A stretch of 64,000 nt of DNA, taken from Pardosa pseudoannulata (Eukaryota; Arthropoda; Arachnida; Araneae; Lycosidae). This document shows positions 38,941 through 50,980 of the stretch, in pieces. Positions within the stretch are counted from its first letter, which is position 1, and the number at the start of each line of letters is the position of its first letter. Location: positions 16,116,975 through 16,180,974 of the forward strand of contig CM063506.1 in the NCBI GenBank assembly GCA_032207245.1. Reading direction: 5' to 3'. The position numbers and the translations under genes were made by a program. Below the pieces are notes generated by a model. That model did not search any database, had not been told where the DNA came from, and saw only the letters and a list, made by a program, of their open reading frames with translations.

Positions 38941-39689
38941 AAAAAAATACTAAAATTTAAAAAGTAGATAGAAAATTAAAAAAATTAAATTTTTATTCAT
39001 AAATTAAATTCTGATAAAGAATAAAATTTAAAAAAAATATATGTAATGTTTTAAAATGTAGAGTTGTAAGACACTACTTTTTTTGACAATAACTTATATT
39101 TAATGATTTAAATTTTTCACATGTTTGAAATAATATATTCTAAAGTTTGACAAAAATTTTTTATTTAAGGGTTGTTGAGATATAAAGGACTAACCAAAGT
39201 ATACAGGAAAGTTTTTCAATAATTTAACTATTTATGGAAGTAAAACAAATCATGCACGTATATCAACTAAGGAATGTTGGTGGGAGTCACCGTTTGTTGA
39301 TACAAACGAGCGGTGAAGCGAATATACTCTTTTTCCCAAAACAGTTACCACTACGGATTATAATTTCCTCAGTTTTCCAGTCTTTAGTTTTGAATTTGAA
39401 GAATCAACGAATAGGTAAGATCGAGGATTTTAGATCATGATGAATGATGGGAATTTGTTTGGTGAAATGTCTTAAAAATGACGCTTAAAATTTTTTCATT
39501 CTACTGTTAGGGAAAGATAAAAATAAAATGAAATTATTATTTTTATTGAACTTTTATTTTTCAGTTTTAAACTCATAATCATTCATGTTTGATTTTCAAG
39601 TATATATAAGAAATTTAACTTTGAAATAAAAACCACTTTGTGCATCAGTATGAAACCAATTGGAAACGATTTGTTTAATGCAGAGCATA
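38941..39689. other. Intergenic, no gene seen
   Basis: AT-rich; the ORF at 39234-39440 has no recognisable domain. Confidence 0.5.
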
Positions 39690-40077
39690 TAGTTTTTAGT
39701 AAGGTAATTCCTCAGCTGACCCAGGCTTTTCGCCCATACAGCAGCTTTCACTGAAGACCAGTCGCCACGACCGCAACCACAACAGCTACAGAGCTGCTGC
39801 TGACCTACGCGAGGTTCCGTCTTGGCTCGAGGATTAATGTGGTCAACCCCAGTAAGGAACAAGCTCTACAGAGGCAAGTTCAGGACTACCAGGGAAGACG
39901 AAGAATAAAGATCACTCAGGTGAACCCCGGGCTCGTGACACCCGTGTATACCTAAAGGAGGTATACCCCTGAGGTTGTCTCTCATTTAGCACTACCCGGA
40001 GGGCACGTACGGCTTGAAGCTCGTGGCCGCGGACGCGAGAGACTTTGCCCCCCTGTTTTTAGTAAATGAAATTTACA
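39690..40077. other. GC-rich island, unassigned
   Basis: The most GC-rich stretch in the window, with CCGCGGACGCGAGAG and GAACCCCGGGCTCGTGAC. Short frames on both strands have no known domain. It has no second copy here. It could be a captured transcript, an element end or an exon remnant. Confidence 0.3.
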
Positions 40078-40085
40078 GTCCGATA

Positions 40086-40737
40086 CAGGGCCGTAACTAG
40101 GGCGTGGAAATGGTGGCATTTGCCACTGGCGCATCAGCGTTAGGGGCTCCGCACCGTAAAGAAAATGGGATCTGAAAGAGGACAGCTTGCTTTGAGTAGA
40201 ATTAAGGAAAATTTGAAAAATAATTCTTTTAATCATAAAATCCAATATGTTTAAAACTATTTTTTTATGAATTTTCTTATTTTTTAAAACGTTTCGAATG
40301 GCGAAACTTGTTATAGATTCTTACAAAATGTTTACCAAACACCACTGATATGCTTTAATATAAATCTGGGTATTCATTTTAAATTTTGAATTTATTGAAG
40401 TTATTAAACTAAATTTAAAATTAGAAATTCGTCAAATTTTTTTTATGAAAATTTAACGTCTAAATGAAAAATATTCCCCTCAAATATATTGTTCATTTTA
40501 TCAGCAAAATAATACCTTCAGTTTTCAAAAATATCTTTAAGTATTAATAATGTAAAAATAGAAAAAAATTAAAAATTAATATACTAGGAACATTTTAAAA
40601 ATAAAAAAAAATATTTGGAGTCCATTCAGAATATATGATATAAAAAACATGTTTATATATTTTCTCCCTATATTTGTCTGTAAGGGCTCAGATTAGTTGT
40701 TTTTCCACGGTCGCTAAAGGACGTAGTTGCGGCCCTG
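40086..40737 (-). mobile_element. hAT-1 MITE, copy d (652 bp)
   Basis: A perfect 8-bp target duplication GTCCGATA (40078-40085 and 40738-40745) encloses CAGGGCCGTAACTAGG and GTAGTTGCGGCCCTG. Orientation is opposite to copies a, b and c. Confidence 0.93.
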
Positions 40738-40745
40738 GTCCGATA

Positions 40746-41062
40746 TTGTATTAAAGATTCCTTGCCAGATATTCACATATCTGAAAAGAAGAGTCTAAAT
40801 ATTTCTTAATAGGGAAGTCCATTCTCAGGTTCAGTTTGTTTATAAAGTATTCGGATTAACGTGATTCTTTGGAGAGAAAATATTAAATAAAATATTGAGT
40901 TATGTTTAAAATTATTTCTCATAACTACTAGAACTTTAAAAGTTCAAAAGCATCTGAAAAATAACAAAGAAAATCAAATACGATCAAAAAACAATCTTTC
41001 AGGCTGTAGCGGAGTTATGAATTCAAATTTCTCTTCCACTTTCGCCTAGCTTTGTTTAATGA
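40746..41062. other. Intergenic, no gene seen
   Basis: AT-rich spacer. Confidence 0.5.
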
Positions 41063-42002
41063 CAGTGTACTCCGCTTAATGTGATCGCGGTTAAAGTTTT
41101 CAATCGCTTATTGTTATCGAAATCATTTGTTCCCGATTTTCTCTATTCATTTGTATGTTAAAATGATCGCTTTATGTGATCGTTACATCGGTTAATGTTA
41201 TGAGTTTTCGAACCTTATTTTAATTGGCAAAGGAATATTTCCGAGGAACTCATTCTTTTCTTTCCCTTTGCTGTTGTTTGAATTTCTGAGAATTCTTCCT
41301 CTTCCACCTACGGAGATGGGGAATTAACAAAGGAGTTTGAAATTACACGTTTCTGGAATTTTTCGGAAACACGCACACTCTGCTGGTGGTCAATGGTTGT
41401 CAGATAAGCAGAAGGCAACACATTCTAATCGGAACTGAGAAGGAGCGTATTCCCATTTTATAACTTACTCGCTTACATGCAGTTTGTCGATATGGAAGCA
41501 AGAAAGCAAAATGATTTAACATTAAAATTAAAGATCAAACTTCCACATTAACAGAATCTGAAGTCTGTCAGATTGTCATAGCAAACCAGAAGAATGACGG
41601 AACTGAAGGAACTTATGAGTCAGATGAAGAATGTCTTGATATTGAGCCATCTCCTACAAGGGCTGAAATGAGAAATGCATTGGAAGTGTTGAAACGTGGA
41701 GTACAACACCCCCGATGACTTGAAAAAGTATTATGATTACAAACAATTTATCAGTGAGCTTCTTAAACTGTAGACAGTCAACAATAGATCGAATTTTTAA
41801 AATTATGTATACAATACTTATGTTTTAAAAGATAATATACAGTACATAAATATAAGGTGAATTTTTTCATTTTATTTAGTACATGTAAATTAAAGGGGGA
41901 GGTAAAATTGATCTGATTTTACATATCGTTTATTGTTGTCAATCAGTTATTGTTATCAAAATCACGGTGTCCCAAACTGATCACATTAAGCGGAGTCCAT
42001 TG
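41063..42002 (+). mobile_element. Tigger/pogo deletion derivative T4 (940 bp)
   Basis: It starts CAGTGTACTCCGCTTAA and ends CGGAGTCCATTG before TA; the left TA has become GA. Coding remnants are MEARKQNDLTLKLKI joined to the C-terminal acidic tail TLTESEVCQIVIANQ through EVLKRGVQH, where a frameshift or stop ends it. All catalytic parts are deleted. Confidence 0.83.
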
Positions 42003-42010
42003 TAGTTCAA

Positions 42011-42186
42011 GCCGAACGATGGCCGATTGGTTAGGGTGCTGGCCTTCGGTACCGGAGTTCGTGTGTTCGAATCCCACTGTGGCATGGATATTCGTAGCTG
42101 TTCGGAATAGGCTTTAAGCTGTAGGTCCCGGTCTCATTAGTCCTCGTGTTGCAAAATAGTAGAACTCGAAACCAAACCAAACCAAA
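42011..42186 (+). mobile_element. tRNA-derived SINE, copy 5 (full head)
   Basis: The target duplication CCATTGTAGTTCAA / CCATTGTAGTTTAA (41997-42010 and 42187-42200, one mismatch) includes the last bases of Tigger T4. The head GCCGAACGATGGCCGATTGG, B box GTGTTCGAATCCC and tail AAACCAAACCAAA are all present. Confidence 0.93.
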
Positions 42187-42200
42187 CCATTGTAGTTTAA

Positions 42201-42461
42201 ATGGAATGTGTTTGACACTATGCCATCCATTGGTCTCTCATCCGTGGGCAAACTATAGTAACCTTAATTAGGTTTATATACAAACTTAAAGTGCTTTTAA
42301 TTAATTGCCTATCTTTTTATCCTAGTATTATAAAATACTGGCATACATAATTGTGTATTTCTAAGACAGATTGGTAATGTTTCATTTGCTTTAATTTTTT
42401 CATGTTGAAATATAACCATCTGCTATATATGAAAATCGGATGCGTAGTTTTAATTTGATTA
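42201..42461. other. Spacer between SINE and Tigger T5
   Basis: AT-rich; nothing recognised. Confidence 0.5.
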
Positions 42462-43602
42462 CAGTGGATTCCGCTTAATGTGATCGCGGTTAAAGTTATC
42501 AATCGCTTATTGTTATCGAAATCACTTGGTCCCAATTTTCTCTATTCATTTGTATGTCAAAATTATCGCTTTATGTGATCGTTACATCTGTTAATATTAT
42601 CAGTTTTTGAAAAATAAGAATCCGCATTGTTTTAAAGGTGTTAAAAAACTTCTTGTCGACTACTATGCCAACAAGAATTCCTATATGACAACAGTCATAT
42701 TCCATGACTAGATACGTAAGTGAGACGATTAGCAAAAGCAAGATATTCTTCTCCTCGTGGACACGTTTTAAATGTCACTCTAAAGCACGCTAATGTTGTT
42801 TTTTTTTTACCTGCAAACACTACTTCCCTTTTGCAGACTTGTGATCAAGGAATGATTCGTGCTTTGAAAGCCTATTTTTGCCACGAAGTGCTGGCACGAT
42901 CACTGGATGAAATAGAGGACACATAAAAATTTAGGGCTATTGATTTTGCCAAGAGAACTAACGTTCTTGATGCGGTGCACCTTTTAACAGCTTCTTGGAT
43001 TTGAGGGTCTGCTCAAACGATCAGAAACGGCTTCACCTACGCAAGATTTTGATACAAAAATGACTAAAAACCTTAAGAAATGACAGAAAATGTTTCGGAT
43101 ATCACCCCTGAAGAGTTCGAGTCATGGGTGGAAATAGATCAAAACATTCCAGTAGCTTCCATACTAACAGAATCTGAAGTCTGCCAGACTGTCATAGCAA
43201 AACAGACGAATGATGGAACTGACGAATCAGTTGAAGAATCTCTTCACAATGATCCACCTCCTACAAGTGCTGAAATAAGAAATGCATTGAAAGTGTTGAA
43301 ACGTGGAGTACAACACCGCTCAGATGACTTTAAAAAACGTTATGATTACGAATAATTTATCAATGAGCTTCTTAGAAAAAAATTGTAGACAGCCAACAAT
43401 TGATCAATTTTTTAAATTATGTTGCATTTCTTATGTTTTAAAGGATAATATACAGTGCATAAATATAAGGTGAGTTTTATTTTTTATTTTGAAATTTAGT
43501 ACGTGTGAAGGGAGGGGGGGTAAATTTATCTAATTTTGAATATCGTTTATTGTTATCAAAACCACGGCGTTCCAAACTTATTACATTAAGCGGAGTCCAC
43601 TG
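42462..43602 (+). mobile_element. Tigger/pogo copy T5 with C-terminal coding (1141 bp)
   Basis: It is TA-flanked and starts CAGTGGATTCCGCTTAA and ends AAGCGGAGTCCACTG. Unlike the other copies it lost the N-terminal coding but kept the second half of the transposase, so deletions differ between copies. Confidence 0.87.
42618..43355 (+). pseudogene. Tigger/pogo transposase, C-terminal half
   Basis: The fragment enters at KNKNPHCFKGVKKL, a DDE_1 motif of Tigger/CENP-B-type transposases. It continues through ILLLVDT (second catalytic Asp), shifts frame, and proceeds with FLPANTTSLLQTCDQGMIRA, whose CDQG Asp is the third catalytic residue. A stop at 42924-42926 follows SLDEIEDT. A second open stretch, 43080-43355, is the acidic C-terminal tail (MTENVSDITPEEFESWV to KRYDYE). 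The first catalytic Asp and all DNA-binding domains are absent. At least two frameshifts and two stops show it is dead. The C-terminal pieces in T1, T3 and T4 match this tail, which ties the five copies to one family. Confidence 0.85.
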
Positions 43603-43604
43603 TA

Positions 43605-44421
43605 TTATTTTTTAATACAAGCATCTCTGAAGAATAGTTTTCATTGACGTCAGTCGAGTTTTCAACAATGAAAATGCTTAAGTTTCCAACTATTCTAAAA
43701 ATCTCACTCGAATATTCTGGACATTTCTCTATTATTATAAAACTCTCTTGAATATTCTCAGATTCAAACAGAATAATTTAGTTTTATTCATTGAAATCCG
43801 GTATTCTCCTGTCTTAAGGTCGAATTCTTTCTCTATATTGAATAAAATAGAATCCTTTTGTTTCGTTACAAACACATGAAATAAAAAGAACAACCATTAT
43901 GCAATTTACTCGAATGTTACTGAAATAAGGGAAAAACGCACTTGAAAATGGCTGCATCTATCTTATGTTAATGTTCTGTGGAATACAACGCAGCAGTTCT
44001 TTATATGAATGCAAGGGGACACGATTATGTCGCAATGCCAGGCTGTGGAAGTTTTTTACTTTTTAAGTAGTCATGTTCGTCTCTGCCTTTTAACCTTTTA
44101 TTGTTTCCTCCGCTGCTATTATGCTTAGCAAAGTTTTTATTGATCATTATGTGTCTGCATAAAAAAAGAGCTCTTGTCATCTAATTTTTTTTAGTAAGGT
44201 ACACATTACAGAAATTTTAATCCTGTAGTTGTTTTGATGACATATACAGTTTGTCAAAGTCAAACCCGTACACTATACCTTTACTGTTTAATTTGATATT
44301 TTAAAAAGGAAAACATTGAATTTTGATACGTTTTAAATTTAGGTAAAAAACTCTTCATAAATATTTTAAACTAAAAGTTTAAGCTTCAAACAATATTTAA
44401 GCGAATTAGCACTTAGTTCCT
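43605..44421. other. Intergenic, no gene seen
   Basis: No repeat or coding signal recognised. Confidence 0.5.
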
Positions 44422-44469
44422 TTAACACTAGATTTACGGACCGAGCCAGTTTGACTCATTAAAAATTTG

Positions 44470-44474
<5 letters not shown>

Positions 44475-44557
<83 letters not shown>
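44475..44557. repeat. (AT)n microsatellite
   Basis: AT tract inside the piggyBac remnant, left flank of the TIR element; the matching right tract is 45678-45727. Confidence 0.95.
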
Positions 44558-44560
<3 letters not shown>

Positions 44561-45674
44561 TGGCGTGCGGTCCATATGTGCAGGGTGTGCACTGGACACC
44601 CTAGCAAAATTATGAGTGACTATAGTTTTCTGTACCTATGTGTACCTATCTTTATATGGTATATAATAATTATTATTTATAATATAAATATTATGTTGAT
44701 TTGCTTGCTTGTATTCCCGCAGTGCTTGCGGTACTAGGTGATACTATAACACCACGTAGCGTGCAACCGAACATAGGAAGTTCTGATGTGTATGTACTAA
44801 ATTGAAAATCACGCTTTATATGTATGGGCTATTGGAGAAGCACAGCATACTATGGCACTGAGGCAAGTGCAGCTATTTTTCCTGCACTTGGCATTCAGAA
44901 TCATCCGAAGGTACGGTTTATTAAGCGTTGTATTAGAGCGGGGACTTACGTGCTGAACCGCTTTTGGTTTTTTAACTGATTAACTGGCCATACGATTTTG
45001 CAGACGGTTAATGTTTAAATTTATATATTGTAAGATTTTGTTTTCATGGAAATATAAAAGAAGTATTTCATCAATATAAAGGAAAATGTTTTAGTGTGGT
45101 AAAGTAATTTCGGTGATATTTTATATTTATCGAAATAATTAGCTGAAAAACAATGTTGTTTTGTTTTAAAGAAACGAATTTTAACAGAACAGTCTGAATT
45201 TTACCATTCATTGTGTTTCTACAGACAGTATATAAGCTATATCTGTATTACCATATCCCTGATTTTGTTCTTAAAAATTGTCAAGATGTTTTTCGCAGAA
45301 TATATGATTTCTAAATGTTAAAAAAAAATAATATAATTTAATTCACTGACCGAAAGCGAAACAGTTCGTTCTATTGAGCCAGCGTGCAGCGAAATCCTCT
45401 GCACGTGGACTAGCCTTTCGGTTTGTCGACACCAATAAGCATCCTGATGAGGCACCGCAGCGGCGGGCGCCGTGTGGTACTAAATTTGCTGAAAATATAA
45501 GTTTTTCGTGGAAATATAAGCTTTTCGTTATTTTATTAGTAATACGGATAGACGTATGGATTTTGTGTACAAATGAATAATAAACGTTAAAGAAGTGTTT
45601 TAATGTACATTTTTATGGTTTTATTATTATTGTTGTCTCTCTGCACACCCTGCATGAACACCTACCGCACGCCA

Positions 45675-45677
<3 letters not shown>
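44558..45677. mobile_element. TIR element (1120 bp) nested in an (AT)n tract
   Basis: Both ends start CAGTGGCGTGCGGT and share GCAGGGTGTGCA slightly further in. They abut (AT)n on each side, so the target duplication cannot be read. CAG...CTG termini fit hAT best; CMC/Chapaev-like is an alternative. No transposase is recognisable; the ORF at 45374-45580 is unassigned. Confidence 0.75.
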
Positions 45678-45729
<52 letters not shown>

Positions 45730-45998
45730 ATATTTATATAACTTTGATATCACTTTTCAAAAACATACATTGGTTTCTAGTTAAGTAATAAAATATACGT
45801 AAACTTTCATTCCTCTTCCCTGCAGACCCCTTTATTTCGCATTATCAAATGTGGTATACCTATTTTCACGGTTGTGAGCCAATTTGACTCATAGAACGTA
45901 AATGAAAATAAATAAATATAGTAATAAATATAGTATAAAGAATATAAAGTATAGTATAAAGTAAATATAGAGAAGAAGTCGAGAACACTTCCATTCCA

Positions 45999-46157
45999 AT
46001 GACAGAAATTCATGCTACTGACGCAAGGAAGAATTGTCAAGTTGAACAATCATGTAAAAGAAACAGATGTAGAAACCATTGTGCTAAATGTAATAGAAAT
46101 GTTTGCGGAAAATGTTTTCCCAAAACAGATTTTATATGTAAAAAATGTTTTTCATGA
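45999..46157 (+). pseudogene. piggyBac transposase C-terminal cysteine-rich domain
   Basis: A 52-residue frame, MTEIHATDARKNC to CKKCFS, ends in TGA. The cysteines follow the piggyBac C-terminal pattern: C13, C19, C24, C28, C31, C36, C39, C47, C50, with a His at 27. In that family this zinc-binding tail binds the subterminal inverted repeats. The frame is open upstream as EEVENTSIP, typical of the linker, but nothing of the catalytic DDD domain survives. The Met chosen is simply the first in frame, not a proven start. It lies about 140 bp inside the right TIR, where the tail of a full transposase would be. Confidence 0.75.
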
Positions 46158-46297
46158 ATTTTTTGATAATAAACATTTCATGTAAATTAATTTGGAACTA
46201 TTTTCTTTGCAAAAAACTTCAAGTTCCTTGTATGAGTCAAACTGGCTCACTTCAGTAAAAATAGGTACATGGTCAACATCAGTAAATCTAGTGTTGA

Positions 46298-47221
46298 TAT
46301 AAAAAAGGTGTATATAAATAAAGTTTGAACTATAAAAAATTTTCAGTTTTAGAAAACATGAAACCATTATGATTTCATTATAGTAGTTTGCTGGATAATT
46401 TGTATGCTTTCTAACGTGTTTCTAGCAAGACAAGGATTTTGCAAGGATCGAAGTTTCACAACAATCTTTATTGATTTTCTATACTTCTAACAGAACCATT
46501 TTAAGTAACTTTTGTTAGGAATTCAGTTTTTTATCTGAACTTCCAGACCATAGCTGTTTAAGTGCCGGCGAGAGGGCCACATGCGGCCCTCTGAACGATT
46601 TTTGTAGTTCATCAAGGAAATCAACTTTCTTAAATAAAAATTTTAATAATGAAATTTTTGCCAAATAAGCACATTGTTTGCTCAAATACATAGCTAAGAT
46701 GAATGATTTGGAACATACGAAATTATTATGAAAGAATGGAAGAATTTTAAAATGGCTTTTAATTTTGATAGCAGATTCTCTCAATTTCATGATTTGTAAG
46801 GTGTTCTCAACCTTTAAAAACTTTTGCTTGAAAAATAGCAAGGGGTTTATCGATTCCAAAAATGTACAGTATGTATACGAATGAAGACTTAAACAATATA
46901 AACACAGTCATATGTAGGAAATTATAAAGCTATCTGAGTACTTCACAAAATATGTTTTTCAGGAATTAGGCATGCTTGTTGAAAAAAACCATCCTTCTGA
47001 AAGACGTGAAATTTTGAACGAATATTTCTACGATGTCAGTTCAATCTGTGAATATACTTTATTTCTTTTGTAAATAATATTATTATTTATTCGTTAAATT
47101 TTTAAGAAAAATACATCCTTTATTACAGAACTTCAAATTTTTTGCAATTAGTTTTATGAAATTTTGAACTCGATACAGTGGAATAAAAATTGTTTCACTT
47201 AAAAGTAAATACTTTGTTTTA
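46298..47221. other. Intergenic, no gene seen
   Basis: The 114-residue minus-strand frame at 46515-46859 has no recognised domain. A run near 46560-46600 is mildly GC-richer. Confidence 0.5.
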
Positions 47222-47229
47222 AGTATTAC

Positions 47230-47775
47230 CAGCACCATATCATCGGGAGGGCACGCGGGGCACGTGACCAGGGTCCACTGATTTCAGTGGCCCAAAAGTT
47301 TTAGATCCAGAGGTAATTTTGAAACAAATAAATGTAGTAGACTTAAAAATTTCATGTTTTTATTCTATATACAAATTATGTGAGCTAAAATTTTGTAAGT
47401 TAGTCATTATTTCAGAGAGTACCCGCAAGTATAAATACCCACACATTTGTCAGTCATGGGTTTGCACTTAAAAACTAAAGGCAATAATGCAGGTCCTTTT
47501 GCAAATGAAATCCATCAATCAGAGGGCTAGATTTTGAGAACTTTTCTCAAGAATGTTTTCAAAATTGAACTTTCTGATTGTTGGATTCCGTTTGCGAAAT
47601 ATTTGGAATATGACCTGCATAATAGCATATCTTTTCAACCCCATGGACAAATAAAAAAAATGTTGGTTGCCTTATGCAAATCTTTCAGCTATACATTAAT
47701 AAAATGTAATAATAATCTACAAGGGCCCCAAACATATTCTCTGCCCTCGACCCAAAATATTGATAATCGGGACTG
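47230..47775 (+). mobile_element. hAT-type MITE, family hAT-2, copy b (546 bp)
   Basis: Same length as 14565-15110 and inverted relative to it. The flanking octamers AGTATTAC and AGTATTGC match at 7 of 8. It starts CAGCACCATATCATCGGG and ends GATAATCGGGACTG. Confidence 0.85.
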
Positions 47776-47783
47776 AGTATTGC

Positions 47784-49014
47784 AGCATACTTTATGTTTT
47801 TAAATGCAAAATAAAATAGTTTAAGCATACCTATACATCACTAAGTATTGTACCACTGTTTATGGTAAGTAATTATTTGATTTTTTATACTTAGTTTAAA
47901 GTGAAAAGTAATTAAGAAGTTTGGGGCATAACAAAAAAATATGTCATTTACATTAACATATTTTTTTAGTTGATAAATTTCTTTTTAATTAAAATATTGA
48001 GGTTATTAAAAGTTACAGAATTTTATATTCTGTGAAGTCGGAAACGCCTTAGTTCCTTTAAGGAACATATTAAGATGTAAATGAGAAAACAAAGGTCTTG
48101 TCAAATGACTGATGTTAGAGTCACTTCAAACGTTATCAATCACGATGAGATGTTACGAACAAAAGCATTTGTTGTAACATAACACCAAATCTTTATTTTT
48201 TAGTTTTAAAAATCCATTGATGAAATGACGTCTTTGTTTCACTTTGTGTGTATGAGTTTCTCCCGGGATCTAAATCTGTTCGATAACGAGTAATCCCTTT
48301 GTTACAAGCATGTGCCCCACATCCAGAGAATATGTATACGGCACTCATGAGATACATAAGCAAATTCCAGTACCCTGTTGATATTTTTCGATTCTGGAAA
48401 GTATTTAGGTTATTGCCTCTTGTCCGATTATTAATCAATTCTCTTGGCCGGTTGCCGTCGTTACTGCATTCAGGGCACGGACTGAATGATCTTGATAGGA
48501 TACCGCTTCAATGCCAAGGGTGAAATTGATTTTCTTTGGCCGCCTGTGTTCCATTTGACTATCGCGACGACATCAGAATACTAAGTACCGGCGATATATA
48601 TATTACCACAACTTTCTCCGACATGGTTACGTCTAGGAAGTTAATATCAGGCCAGCACGGGTTAAATGTTCTTTCTTAACTCTCTCGCTCGTTGAACCAC
48701 AGATGAGGATCCTAATTTAAACATTTCAGCCCTGAATTTTTGTGAAACGCATAAAGTGTGTTTAAAAAATGTACTCCACAACATATTGTTTATAAGTCAT
48801 AGAAGAACGTGTGATGATTACACAATTTGTCGAAGATTGACGTCATACCCATCATTTCTGATTAAACCATATTGTACCACACCAACTAAATATTTCGGAA
48901 ATATTTTAAAACTTTATCCATATTATTAATATGGTGCAACTAAGTATATAAAACCAAAATTTTGAAAAAGTAACTATAATTTTTTAGTTACATATTTTTT
49001 ATAATGTTTTAGTT
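47784..49014. other. Intergenic, no gene supported
   Basis: Sequence at 48230-48560 is less AT-rich and has overlapping ORFs on both strands, none with a domain. It could hide an exon, but I see no evidence of one. Confidence 0.45.
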
Positions 49015-49558
49015 TTAAGTAATTAGCTGTCCTATAGATAGGACAACGGTCCAATACACTGCTAAAATTTAACAAATATCACTTACATTGCATTAGGCTG
49101 ATTCATAGGTGAAATTTAGGGAAACAGTCAAAGCAAAGTCCAACTTTAAGCATACTTTTGTTGGTTTTCTCTTGCAGTTCTTGAACTGGCATCTTTGGTA
49201 AGGGATAATAGAAAAAGAATATCCGTTGTAGGTTGTTAACATCCAAAATTTATATTTAAATTTTACAGGTTTATTTTTCATGAACATTTGCAACTGTGCC
49301 TTCCAAAATATCTTACCATAAAAATAATAATAAATATAAAATTAAAGATTAAAAAATGACAATTTTTAAGGGGTTAATGAAAATAAATTTTACAATACAA
49401 TATATTTTGATTTCTCAGTTTTTTTTGTTACTATGCTAAAGTGTGTCTATTTTAAAGGTGTTAAAATAAAATCCACTCAGAAAATATTTATAACTTAATT
49501 ATTAAATAGACTTTTATTTGTTGTCATATTTATAGGACAGCGGTCCAATATGGGTTAA
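49015..49558 (-). mobile_element. piggyBac internal-deletion derivative
   Basis: The right border on the minus strand is TTAACCCATATTGGACCGC, with TTAA at 49555-49558. TAGGACAGCGGTCC and TAGGACAACGGTCC motifs recur near both ends. The left border is assigned to TTAA at 49015-49018 but lacks a clear TIR. A short transposase relic lies inside. Confidence 0.6.
49093..49293 (-). pseudogene. piggyBac transposase fragment, catalytic region joined to tail
   Basis: The 66-residue frame has two parts. MKNKPVKFKYKFWML and the following NGYSFSIIPY match the piggyBac DDE_Tnp_1_7 motif (MxNKPxKxGxKxWM...GY). RCQFKNCKRKPTKVCLK onwards matches the C-terminal cysteine-rich tail. The long stretch normally between them is missing, and the join is in frame after IIPY. 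Some expected tail cysteines are replaced (for example LDF, ALTV), so zinc binding is unlikely. The first Met is in frame by chance. The open frame could reflect recent deletion or luck. Confidence 0.72.
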
Positions 49559-50308
49559 GTCCGTTGACGTAATCTTCAGTCTTTGTAAATATGTCTTGTA
49601 TATATTAGTTTTTATAAAGTGTTTTGTATACAGTTTACTGTAATGTATTTTCACATATTGTAACATGAATTCATTCATCTGTATTGATATTTGTAAAGTT
49701 TTATATTTATCGTAGTTTTATTTGTGGCAACACATCATCTTTGTAAATATGCTTATAATCTTGTGGAAAAATCCTGTGCAAAATATCAATCAGTTTCTAC
49801 TTAAGTTGTTGAAACTAGGGCAATCATGCCAAATGTCTCTATCAGGTTCAAGATAAAGACATAAAATTATCAAACTCCGGTTTATATCCCTACCGATATA
49901 CCGCTAATCTCGTTGTAGAGCGTTATGAACAAATGTTCCGTAAAGATTTACAATCTAAAAAACCGTTAAATTTTCATCTCATAAAGTAAAACGGGATGTT
50001 TTTTGTATAAAATAGCAGATAATATTTTGTAAGGTTTTAAATTTATTTCTTTCAATTCTGTATTTCTATTTTCTAACATTCATACACAGAAAACAGAAAT
50101 AAATACTTGTCTCATTATGAATATTATTTATACTCTTAGCATTTTCAAGGAAAATTATCTATAGTTTGCCACTTCATAATGGCATATAGAGTAACAAATA
50201 TTAGAATTTAATTAGAGAAATAATTAAAAATAATCTTTTATCACTCTTTTATCTTCAATGACATCTCTTATAAATTTAGACTTTAAGTGTGTTTTAAAAA
50301 TTTTATTT
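49559..50308. other. Intergenic, no gene seen
   Basis: No repeat or coding signal recognised. Confidence 0.5.
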
Positions 50309-50980
50309 CAGGTTCTCGCTTAACGACCAGGTTCCGTTTTTACACGAATTGGCCGATAAGCGAGAAGCTTATGCCGAATAAATAAAGCCGTTATAAAATT
50401 TTAAAAAATATGAAACAAAATTTAAATTTATTTATAAAAACATACGTACATATTATCAGTTGTTTAATTGAAGCTGTAGAGATCTGGGTAAGGAAGATGA
50501 TGACGGTGGAACAAAAGTTGTACATGCATTATAGAGCGAAGGTACTGGATGAAACAGCGGGAAATAGTGTGGTTTGCTTCTTAATCTTATTTTCATGATA
50601 AATTAATCTATGGCACTTTAAAAGTTGACACATCCCACGTCTAACTTTATTTAAACGTATAATAGAATTAGATGGACAGCTTTCTTTCGTTTCGTAACAA
50701 TTTCTTTAGGTTATGTCATACTTTTTCGTTTTCATTTATACTATTTTGGAATTCCAAATATGTAAAATATAAGGAGGTAACACAGTGACGGCTTGTGGAA
50801 AGGAAAGTAAATGAAATAGTGCATAGCATGCTATAGTACTATAGTACACTCATTGCACGTGTCACTATTCGCTACTGACCAATTGAGTTTTCGGGGATTC
50901 GTCGAATCACAGGTCAAAATTCGTTTGGTCGTAAATTCAAGTGATCATTAATTTTAAAGGTCGTAAAGTGAGGAGTATCT
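50309..50980. mobile_element. Possible second Tigger-like MITE
   Basis: The left end CTCGCTTAACGACC and the right end, reversed, CTCACTTTACGACC match at 12 of 14. The wording is typical of Tigger-type ends. Exact borders and a TA duplication are unclear. There is no transposase. Confidence 0.4.

Larger units (their letters stand above)
44422..46297 (+). mobile_element. piggyBac-like remnant, invaded by another element
   Basis: It starts TTAACACTAGATTTAC and its right end, reversed, is TCAACACTAGATTTAC, so one TTAA is now TTGA. GAGCCAGTTTGACTCAT occurs near both ends, with a related copy at 45877-45896. Most of the transposase is deleted; only the cysteine-rich tail remains. An (AT)n tract and the 44558-45677 element fill the left half. 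Confidence 0.78.

Noticed and set aside
46515..46859. 114-residue minus-strand ORF
   Set aside because: No motif, no second copy, low-complexity composition; length is within chance for a 64-kb AT-rich window.
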